Source: Natronohydrobacter sp. (lineage in GTDB: Bacteria > Pseudomonadota > Alphaproteobacteria > Rhodobacterales > Rhodobacteraceae). From it: a stretch of DNA of 42,557 nt. The stretch is taken from NCBI GenBank assembly GCA_007125005.1, contig SLDY01000010.1, positions 1 to 42,557 of the forward strand. The letters are read 5' to 3'. Below are positions 36,352 through 42,557 of this stretch, piece after piece. Positions within the stretch are counted from its first letter, which is position 1, and each line of letters begins with the position of its first letter. Position numbers and translations under genes: made by a program. The notes below the pieces were generated by a model. It was not told the DNA's origin, made no database searches, and was given only the letters and a program-made list of their open reading frames with translations.

Positions 36352-37251
36352 ATGCTCACAGAACTTGAAACCACACTACTGGGTGTGATGATGATGGTTA
36401 TCATGCTGGGCATGGGTGCCTCGATGACCCCGCGCGATTTCCTGATCGCCTTTCGCAAGCCCAAGGGGATCCTTGTGGGACTTTTGAGTCAGTTCGCGGT
36501 GATGCCCTTCCTTGGCTATATGCTGGCAATCCTCCTGGGCCTGCCGCCTGCGCTGGTCGTGGGGCTGTTGCTTATCGCCTGCATGCCGGGGGGGACGACC
36601 TCGAACATCTTCGCCTATTTCTCGAAAGGCGTTCTGGCCTTGTCAATCATGATGACCACTGTTTCGACCCTTGTGGCTGTGGTGATGGTGCCGTTGCTGC
36701 TGGATTTTTATGGCGGTCTGGCCGGTGTCCCGGCAGAATCGTCCATCCCGCCTGCCAATGTTGCGCAGGTTCTGGTGGTGCTTCTTATTCCCACGATCAT
36801 CGGGATGGTGCTGCGCAAGTTCAACCCAAATGTAGGCGCGACAGTCGAGTTGATCGGGTCGTTCATGGGCGTGGTGGTGATCTTGTTCCTGATTGTTACA
36901 TGGGTGCCGCGTAATTATCAGCTCCTGCTGGATACCGGGATCAATATCTACGCGGCGACTATCGGGATCGGGCTGATCGGGATGCTGTTTGGCTATTGGG
37001 TTGCGCGGGCGCTCGGGCAGGACACGAACCGCTCGCGCACGATCTCGCTGGAGACCGGCATTCAGAACGGCCCGCTTGCAGTGCTGGTCATCACGCTGAG
37101 TTTTTCGGGCGCGATGCAGCAGGAGGTGCTGCTGATCCCGGTGCTCTATTCACTGTTTATCGTGCTGACCTCGACGGCGATCACGATATGGTATCGGCGC
37201 AATGCCACGCGTGAGGCGCTCGCACGCGACGCAGCCAAGCTCGGGACCTGA
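36352..37251 (+). CDS. Bile acid:sodium symporter (BASS) family transporter
   Basis: A 299-residue inner-membrane carrier with nine or ten helices. GMGASMTPRDF near the start, MPGGTTSNIFAYFSKG and LETGIQNGPLAVLV are conserved BASS features (the last two line the sodium-binding helices). The family imports organic anions such as pyruvate, pantothenate or sterol acids. It lies 3 nt after the acyl-CoA ligase gene, with AAGG placed eight bases before its ATG inside the ligase coding end. The substrate may be the acid that the ligase activates, which is inference. Confidence 0.9.
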   Translation: MLTELETTLLGVMMMVIMLGMGASMTPRDFLIAFRKPKGILVGLLSQFAVMPFLGYMLAILLGLPPALVVGLLLIACMPGGTTSNIFAYFSKGVLALSIMMTTVSTLVAVVMVPLLLDFYGGLAGVPAESSIPPANVAQVLVVLLIPTIIGMVLRKFNPNVGATVELIGSFMGVVVILFLIVTWVPRNYQLLLDTGINIYAATIGIGLIGMLFGYWVARALGQDTNRSRTISLETGIQNGPLAVLVITLSFSGAMQQEVLLIPVLYSLFIVLTSTAITIWYRRNATREALARDAAKLGT

Positions 37252-37257
37252 ACCGGA

Positions 37258-37283
37258 GCGCGCGCCCTAGACATTGCGCGCGC
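37258..37283. terminator. GC-rich hairpin after the BASS gene
   Basis: GCGCGCGC occurs at 37258-37265 and again at 37276-37283; being self-complementary, the copies can form an 8-bp stem with a 10-nt loop. Each copy is followed by CCT, so this is also an 11-bp direct repeat. No T-run follows, so the terminator call is weak. Confidence 0.3.
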
Positions 37284-37303
37284 CCTGGCCCAGAAGCGCG
37301 GGC

Positions 37304-38104
37304 ATGACAGCAATCCAACTTGGTCCCTTCGTGCTCGGCTGGGAGCGTTTTGCCACGCTCGCAGCCGTGGGCGTTTTCCTGATCGCCGCTGAAATCATCG
37401 CGCGTTGGGGGCGTGTGCCAACGCTCTCGGCATGGGCGGGGCATGCGGTTCTTTTTGGGTTCATCGGCGCAAGGCTCGGTCATGTCGTGCAATTCCCCGA
37501 GGTCTTCCTTGCGGAGCCATGGTTGATCATTGCCATCTGGCAGGGCGGGTTCTCGCCAATCGGCGCTGCGCTCGGCGCGGGGCTTGTGACACTGCATGCG
37601 CTTTATCGCGGGCTTGCGCCTGTGCCTGCCTTCGGGGCGCTCTGGCTCGGCGTCATGTTCTGGCTTGTGCTGACGCTCGATCTGGCGGATCGGCCTGCCA
37701 TCGCAACCCCTGATATCAGCCTGCCCATGCTGATGGGCGGTGGCTTCGCCTTTGCCGATGTTCCAGAACAGCCCATGGTGATCAATCTGTGGGCGACTTG
37801 GTGCCCGCCCTGCCGTCGTGAATTGCCTATGCTGGCCGAGGTCGCTGAAAGCCGCCCGGATGTGACTTTCCTCCTCGCCTCGCAGGGTGAGGCCGCAGAG
37901 ACTGTCCGCGCCCATCTCGACCGCACTGATATCAGCGCTGCGCATATCGCGCTTGATCCCGAAAGCCTGCTTGCGCGGCATTATGCGACCATCGGCCTGC
38001 CGGTAACACTCTTTGTGGCACGCGACGGGATGCTGGCGCATGTGCATGTCGGAGAGATCTCGCGCGCAGTGCTGTTGCGTGAAATCACCGCGCTGTTGCG
38101 CTGA
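37304..38104 (+). CDS. Lgt-like membrane domain fused to TlpA thioredoxin domain
   Basis: A 266-residue protein. The first about 130 residues are a membrane domain with about four helices that recalls prolipoprotein diacylglyceryl transferase: LGPFVLGWERFA, GARLGHV and WQGGFSPIGA. The His in Lgt's MSFHGG is not present (FSPIGA), so lipid transfer is unlikely. The rest (about 140-266) is a TlpA/ResA-like thioredoxin domain with redox site WATWCPPCRRELP and cis-proline loop GLPVTLFV. This is probably an inner-membrane anchor with a periplasmic reductant for cytochrome c maturation or similar. The ATG at 37304 is used since earlier residues have no similarity and overlap the hairpin. Confidence 0.82.
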   Translation: MTAIQLGPFVLGWERFATLAAVGVFLIAAEIIARWGRVPTLSAWAGHAVLFGFIGARLGHVVQFPEVFLAEPWLIIAIWQGGFSPIGAALGAGLVTLHALYRGLAPVPAFGALWLGVMFWLVLTLDLADRPAIATPDISLPMLMGGGFAFADVPEQPMVINLWATWCPPCRRELPMLAEVAESRPDVTFLLASQGEAAETVRAHLDRTDISAAHIALDPESLLARHYATIGLPVTLFVARDGMLAHVHVGEISRAVLLREITALLR

Positions 38105-38183
38105 GGGCCCCCGCCCGGATTGCAAGGTCGCGCACAAGCCGCTAACAGGGCGCAAATTACCGTGATCACGTGGAGTGCCCGAC

Positions 38184-39470
38184 ATGACATCCCCTTTGCG
38201 CCTTGGAATAGCAGGGCTAGGCACTGTTGGAACGGGGCTTATCCGGATCGTTCAGAGCCATGGCGACCTACTCGCGCGTCGTGCCGGACGGGGCATCGAG
38301 ATCGTGGCGGTCTCGGCACGTTCGCGCACGCGCAATCGCGGCGTGGATATTTCAGGGTATGACTGGGAAGACGACCCGGTCGCGCTTGCGCGCCGTGAGG
38401 ATGTGGATGTCGTGGTTGAGCTGATGGGCGGCGAGAATGGCCCAGCCAAGGCGCTGACCGAATCAGCGATTTCCATGGGCAAGCATGTTGTCACCGCCAA
38501 CAAGGCGATGCTGGCGATTCATGGGCAAGCCTTGGCAGAGGCTGCGGAAGATCATGGTGTGGCACTCCGCTTCGAGGCGGCTGTTGCAGGTGGTATTCCG
38601 GTGATCAAGGCTTTGACTGAAGGTCTTGCCGGAAATCGTATCACACGCGTAAAGGGCGTGATGAACGGCACATGCAACTATATCCTGACGCGGATGGAGG
38701 ATGCGGGTCTGCCCTATGAGACAGTATTTGAAGAAGCCAACCAGCTTGGCTATCTCGAAGCTGATCCCACGCTGGATGTGGGCGGCATCGACGCGGCCCA
38801 CAAGCTGACGCTGCTCTCTGCGATTGCTTTTGGTGTGCGACCAGATTTCGACGCCATCGCGCTGGAAGGTATAGAGCGCATCTCTATTGAGGATATCCGC
38901 GCTGCGGCGGATCTGGGGTTGCGCATCAAGCTCCTGGGCGTTGCGCAGATGACTGGGCGCGGGCTCGAGCAATCCATGACGCCCTGCCTTGTGCCGGCAG
39001 ATAGCCCGCTGGGACAACTCAAGGGCGGGACGAATATGGTGGTAATTGAGGGCGATTCGATCGAGCAGGTGATTCTGCGCGGCCCGGGTGCCGGGGAAGG
39101 GCCGACTGCCAGTGCAGTCATGGGGGATGTGATGGATATTGCCCGTGGCTTTCGGCTGCCGGTATTCGGTCAGCCTGCAACGACGCTCGAAGGCGCGGTT
39201 TCGGCGAAGGCAATGGGCTCGAAGCCGTGGTATCTGCGCATGGGCCTGCTCGATAAGCCCGGGGCGCTTGCGAAAGTGGCCGAAGCGCTGGGAAATGCTG
39301 GGGTCTCGATCAACCGGATGCGGCAATATGGTCATCAGGACACGCGCGCGCCAGTTCTGATCATTACCCACAAGACAACGCGCGATGCCATTGATCATGC
39401 AATCGCGATTTCGCTGAAGACCGGTGTTGTCATTGGCGAGCCCGTTGCGATGGCGATCGAGGAAGACTGA
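38184..39470 (+). CDS. hom: Homoserine dehydrogenase
   Basis: A 428-residue enzyme that reduces aspartate semialdehyde to homoserine for threonine and methionine synthesis. The Rossmann motif is GIAGLGTVGTGL; VTANKAMLA and the catalytic region MNGTCNYILT with GYLEADPTLDVGGIDAAHKL follow. A C-terminal ACT domain (from about 350, LLDKPGALAKVAEAL) gives feedback control, probably by threonine. The ATG at 38184 has GGAG eight bases upstream; a GTG three codons earlier is possible. A 10-bp palindrome CGTGATCACG lies at 38161-38170 before the gene. Its substrate is also used by the carboxyspermidine enzyme at 31199-32419. Confidence 0.96.
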   Translation: MTSPLRLGIAGLGTVGTGLIRIVQSHGDLLARRAGRGIEIVAVSARSRTRNRGVDISGYDWEDDPVALARREDVDVVVELMGGENGPAKALTESAISMGKHVVTANKAMLAIHGQALAEAAEDHGVALRFEAAVAGGIPVIKALTEGLAGNRITRVKGVMNGTCNYILTRMEDAGLPYETVFEEANQLGYLEADPTLDVGGIDAAHKLTLLSAIAFGVRPDFDAIALEGIERISIEDIRAAADLGLRIKLLGVAQMTGRGLEQSMTPCLVPADSPLGQLKGGTNMVVIEGDSIEQVILRGPGAGEGPTASAVMGDVMDIARGFRLPVFGQPATTLEGAVSAKAMGSKPWYLRMGLLDKPGALAKVAEALGNAGVSINRMRQYGHQDTRAPVLIITHKTTRDAIDHAIAISLKTGVVIGEPVAMAIEED

Positions 39471-39583
39471 GTCCGATCTGCCGCGTCGGTCATTTGATTG
39501 ACGGCAAAATTCCGGTTCTGCTTGTGCACCGCCGCTATAGCCCGCTAGATGTGGTGTGAAACAATCGTCGAGGGACAATCAAG

Positions 39584-40546
39584 ATGATCACACCGCCCGA
39601 ATTTCACGATCGCATGCTGTCGCTGGGCTTGGCCCGTGTCTCTGAAGCTGCAGCACTTGCTTCGGCCAAACTTGTCGGGCGCGGCGATGAGAAGGCGGCT
39701 GATCAGGCTGCCGTTGATGCGATGCGCCGTCAGTTGAATATGCTTGATATTCGTGGTGTCGTCGTGATCGGCGAGGGTGAGCGCGACGAAGCCCCGATGC
39801 TCTACATTGGTGAGGAAGTCGGGACTGGTGAGGGGCCAGAAGTGGATATTGCCCTTGATCCGCTTGAAGGCACGACGCTGACCGCCAAGGATTTCCCCAA
39901 TGCGCTCACGGTTATTGCCATGGCACCACGCGGCACAATGTTGCACGCGCCGGATGTCTATATGGACAAGCTGGCCATTGGGCCCGGCTATGCTCCCGAC
40001 ACGGTGACAATGGAGATGTCACCTTCTGAACGTGTGCGGGCCTTGGCACAGGCCAAGGGTTGCGAGCCGTCAGATATCTCGGTCTGCGTGCTGGAACGCC
40101 CGCGACACGAAGAGATGATCGCCGATCTGCGCTCGACCGGGGCCGCGATCCGGCTCATCATGGATGGTGATGTTGCTGGTGTCATCCATTGTGCAGAGCC
40201 ACATCTGACAGGGATTGACATGTATATGGGGTCAGGGGGGGCGCCTGAGGGCGTGCTGGCCGCCGCCGCGCTTAAATGCATGGGAGGGCAGATTTACGGC
40301 AAGCTTCTCTTCCGCAACGAGGATGAGATCGCGCGCGCGCGTCGGGCGGGTATCAAGGACCTTGAAAAGGTTTATACACGCGACGAAATGATCACCGGCG
40401 AAGTTATATTCGCAGCGACAGGTGTGACTGATGGATCTATCGTGCAGGGCATCAAGACAGAGCCCGGCTGGGTGACAACAGATACCCTGTTGATGCGATC
40501 GAAGACCGGCTCCGTGCGTCGGATGAGCTACCGCACCCCCTTATGA
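39584..40546 (+). CDS. glpX: Class II fructose-1,6-bisphosphatase
   Basis: A 320-residue GlpX-type phosphatase for gluconeogenesis. Metal and substrate sites are visible: GRGDEKAAD (Asp35), IGEGERDEAPML (62-73) and DPLEGTT (92-98). The C-terminal region GSGGAPEGVLAAAALKCMGG is conserved. GAGGGACAATCAAG precedes the ATG. It lies 113 nt after hom and 83 nt before recJ on the same strand. Together with edd, it fits an organism that routes sugars through Entner-Doudoroff and makes hexose by gluconeogenesis. Some homologues also act on sedoheptulose bisphosphate. Confidence 0.96.
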   Translation: MITPPEFHDRMLSLGLARVSEAAALASAKLVGRGDEKAADQAAVDAMRRQLNMLDIRGVVVIGEGERDEAPMLYIGEEVGTGEGPEVDIALDPLEGTTLTAKDFPNALTVIAMAPRGTMLHAPDVYMDKLAIGPGYAPDTVTMEMSPSERVRALAQAKGCEPSDISVCVLERPRHEEMIADLRSTGAAIRLIMDGDVAGVIHCAEPHLTGIDMYMGSGGAPEGVLAAAALKCMGGQIYGKLLFRNEDEIARARRAGIKDLEKVYTRDEMITGEVIFAATGVTDGSIVQGIKTEPGWVTTDTLLMRSKTGSVRRMSYRTPL

Positions 40547-40629
40547 GGACTTGCCGCGCGAGATGGCCGGGTTGTTGAGGTCGCAACCTCTGTCTTTGCA
40601 GCGGCGCTTGTTGAGGATGCTGCGACCAA

Positions 40630-42405
40630 ATGCCGGGAGTTCTCACAAAGAATGATAGGGCAGCCTTTTTGGGTGTTGAAGCCTCTGCGCTTGGACGGCG
40701 CTGGCAGGGGCCTGATCCTGCAATCTCTCGCCTTGCCGAAGCGATGGAACAGTTCACCTCCTTGCCACATGGGGTTTGCGCAGTACTGGCACGCGCAGGG
40801 GTCGCTCCAGAAGACGCAGAGCGCTACCTGACCCCGGCCTTGCGCGACTTGCTGCCTGATCCACGCAGCTTGCGCGATATGGAGGCCGCAGCGCGGCGTT
40901 GCGTGGCTGCAGTGGATGATGGCGCACGCATTGCCATCTTCGCTGACTATGATGTTGATGGTGGTGCTTCTGCAGCGCTGCTGATCTGCTGGTTGCGCGC
41001 AATGGGACATGCAGCAACGCTGTATGTGCCTGATCGGATTGATGAAGGGTATGGTCCGAATGCCCCGGCGATGGCAACGCTCGCGCAGAGTCATGATCTC
41101 ATAGTCTGTGTTGATTGTGGAACGGTAAGTCATGAAGCTATCGCAGCAGCACAGGGCGCGGATGTAGTGGTGCTGGACCACCACCTTGGTGGAGAAACGC
41201 TGCCTGCGGCGCTTGCAGTGGTAAACCCCAACCGGCAAGACGAGAGTGGCGAACTGGGTCACCTTTGTGCCGCTGGTGTCGTCTTCCTGATGCTGGTCGA
41301 GGCCAATCGCCAATTGCGCGAGCAGGGTCGCCAGGGCCCGGATCTCATGGCCATGCTCGATCTTGTCGCGCTCGCGACTGTTGCGGATGTAGCTCCGCTT
41401 GTTGGTGTCAACCGTGCCTTTGTCCGGCAGGGTCTGCGCGTTATGGCGCGAAGGGAGCGCGCGGGTTTATGCGCCCTTGCCGATATTGCAAGGTTGGAAA
41501 CCGCGCCTTCGGCCTATCATCTGGGCTTCGTGCTTGGACCGCGTGTGAACGCAGGAGGACGAATCGGTGCCGCTGATCTTGGGGCGCGACTTTTGGCTTG
41601 TGATGACCCTCACGAGGCCGCGGCTCTGGCTGAACGGCTCGATGCGCTTAATTCCGAGCGTCGGGAGATAGAAGCTACAGTGCGAGCAGCAGCGCTGGCG
41701 CAGGCGGAAGCGCGCGGCGATGTCGGCGCGCTGGTCTGGGCTGCAGGCGAGGGATGGCATCCCGGCGTTATCGGAATTGCAGCGTCACGCCTCAAGGAGT
41801 TCTTTGACAGGCCGGCAATCGTGATTGGCTTTGATGGGGATGAGGGCAAGGGATCTGGCCGATCCGTTCCGGGTGTAGATCTGGGCGCTGCGGTCCAGAG
41901 GCTCGTGCGAGAGGGACTTTTGCTTAAGGGCGGCGGTCACAAGATGGCTGCGGGTTTGACAGTGGCGCGCGCTCAGTTGCGAGCGGCGATGGCGCGTCTG
42001 GATGAGCTTCTGGCGCTGCAGGGTGCAGCTGATGCAGCTGTGAAAAGCCTCCGTCTGGATGGTGTCTTGATGCCCTCCGCGGTAAGCGTGGAACTGGTGG
42101 ATCAGATCGAATCCGCTGGCCCCTTTGGCGCGTCGGCTCCAGCGCCCAGATTTGCATTTCCGGCAATGCGCATTCAGTCGGTGCGTCGGATGGGAGAGGC
42201 CCATATGCGCGTGCGCTTTGGTGAAGTTGGCGGCAGCATGCTTGACGCAGTCGCTTTTGGGGCATTCGAATCCGATCTAGGCCATTTCGTCTCCGCCTCT
42301 CAGGGGCAGTCGCTGCATTTGGCGGGTAGGATCGAGATCAATCACTGGCAGGGTCGGCGAAATGTCCAGCTTCGTCTTGAAGACGCTGCAAAGCCGAATG
42401 CATGA
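40630..42405 (+). CDS. recJ: Single-stranded-DNA-specific exonuclease RecJ
   Basis: A 591-residue 5'-3' ssDNA exonuclease used in RecF recombination, mismatch and base-excision repair. The DHH phosphoesterase motifs are ADYDVDGGAS (105-114), VCVDCGT and VVLDHHLGG (180-188), followed by NPNRQDESG and PRVNAGGRIGAA. The DHHA1 segment ends in GSGRSVPGVDL and GGGHKMAAGLT, and an OB-like C-terminal domain completes the protein. The ATG at 40630 is the first in frame but lacks an ideal ribosome site (GAGG is 13 bases upstream), so the start is uncertain by a few codons. Confidence 0.95.
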   Translation: MPGVLTKNDRAAFLGVEASALGRRWQGPDPAISRLAEAMEQFTSLPHGVCAVLARAGVAPEDAERYLTPALRDLLPDPRSLRDMEAAARRCVAAVDDGARIAIFADYDVDGGASAALLICWLRAMGHAATLYVPDRIDEGYGPNAPAMATLAQSHDLIVCVDCGTVSHEAIAAAQGADVVVLDHHLGGETLPAALAVVNPNRQDESGELGHLCAAGVVFLMLVEANRQLREQGRQGPDLMAMLDLVALATVADVAPLVGVNRAFVRQGLRVMARRERAGLCALADIARLETAPSAYHLGFVLGPRVNAGGRIGAADLGARLLACDDPHEAAALAERLDALNSERREIEATVRAAALAQAEARGDVGALVWAAGEGWHPGVIGIAASRLKEFFDRPAIVIGFDGDEGKGSGRSVPGVDLGAAVQRLVREGLLLKGGGHKMAAGLTVARAQLRAAMARLDELLALQGAADAAVKSLRLDGVLMPSAVSVELVDQIESAGPFGASAPAPRFAFPAMRIQSVRRMGEAHMRVRFGEVGGSMLDAVAFGAFESDLGHFVSASQGQSLHLAGRIEINHWQGRRNVQLRLEDAAKPNA

Positions 42406-42438
42406 TAATCTTTCTAAAGAAAAATGTGCATTACCCTC

Positions 42439-42467
42439 TTGCGTAAGCCTGGAGCATAAAATAATAC
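42439..42467 (+). promoter_or_regulatory. Sigma-70-type promoter of tRNA-Glu
   Basis: TTGCGT (42439-42444) and TAATAC (42462-42467) are separated by 17 nt, a good match to -35 and -10 elements. Transcription would begin near 42474, just before the tRNA at 42483. The AT-rich region upstream (42405-42440) could add an UP-like effect. Confidence 0.6.
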
Positions 42468-42482
42468 CCGCGACAAGATGCT

Positions 42483-42557
42483 GGCCCGTTCGTCTATCGG
42501 TTAGGACGCCAGGTTTTCAACCTGGAAAGAGGGGTTCGATTCCCCTACGGGCTGCCA
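42483..42557 (+). tRNA. tRNA-Glu (UUC)
   Basis: A complete 75-nt tRNA. The acceptor strands GGCCCGT and ACGGGCT pair with one G-U closing pair, then discriminator G and encoded CCA (42555-42557). The anticodon stem CCAGG/CCTGG (42509-42513 and 42521-42525) holds the loop TTTTCAA, giving anticodon TTC at 42516-42518. The T-arm GGGG-TTCGATT-CCCC is canonical. The window ends on the last base of the gene. Its U34 is a normal target of the MnmE/MnmG and MnmC-type enzymes encoded at 23917-25667. Confidence 0.97.

Noticed and set aside
37258-37283. GCGCGCGCCCT repeated twice as a possible CRISPR-like or att repeat
   Set aside because: Only two short copies, low complexity; better read as a hairpin.
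40547-40629. Coding-like stretch after the glpX stop in the glpX frame (reads VVEVATSVFAAALVED)
   Set aside because: No start codon with a ribosome site, no known family, and it runs into recJ in a different frame. It could be a degraded gene end, but that cannot be supported.

Overview
This 42.6 kb window is chromosomal DNA of an alphaproteobacterium, almost certainly of the Rhodobacteraceae (roseobacter/Rhodobaca-like). The signs are: GC-rich, densely packed genes with many 1-8 nt overlaps; an SspB-alpha ClpXP adaptor; a Usg protein; a DUF4169/ribbon-helix-helix pair; a separate pterin-binding methyltransferase of the kind used in split methionine synthases; an Irr-type (ICE-like) iron box; and an arginine-to-spermidine operon using the carboxyspermidine route. 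No insertion sequence, prophage, CRISPR array or compositional island was seen. No stretch longer than 300 bases lacks a gene.

Layout. 1-1774 (+): the end of a methylenetetrahydrofolate reductase, then methyl-THF:corrinoid methyltransferase (one-carbon/methionine). 1884-6022 (-): clpX, clpP, an rlmI-PIN pair and a 54-residue protein. 6203-8008 (+): edd of the Entner-Doudoroff pathway behind a perfect palindrome, with no eda following it. 8081-9555 (-): an M48 membrane metalloprotease and a ZIP metal transporter with an ICE-like box at its start. 9811-14096 (+): a four-gene MCE lipid-transport operon (STAS-MlaE, MlaF, an unusually long MlaD, a PqiC-like lipoprotein), then yqaA and dsbB. 15191-18409: usg (-) and gyrA (+). 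18460-21020: a large inverted-repeat element, then RHH/DUF4169, fumC and sspB, all on the minus strand.

21275-23895 (+): a membrane alpha/beta-hydrolase-like protein overlapping a cytochrome P450. 23917-26533: the two activities that E. coli fuses in MnmC appear here as divergent single genes, followed by a DMT exporter. 26540-28957 (-): gyrB. 29176-34316 (-): the four-gene operon speA-CASDH-nspC-speB, which on paper turns arginine plus aspartate semialdehyde into spermidine. 34612-42405 (+): an acyl-CoA ligase with a BASS transporter, an Lgt-like/TlpA fusion, hom, glpX and recJ. The window ends exactly with a complete tRNA-Glu(UUC).

Most of the window is housekeeping. The parts most worth a second look are the envelope-spanning MCE system, the split MnmC pair, the hydrolase-P450 pair, the Lgt-like/TlpA fusion, the spermidine operon, and the ICE-like box in front of the ZIP transporter. 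Functional assignments rest on motif recognition and context; no database search was run. Several start codons were moved inward from the longest reading frame because a good Shine-Dalgarno sequence sits before the inner start.
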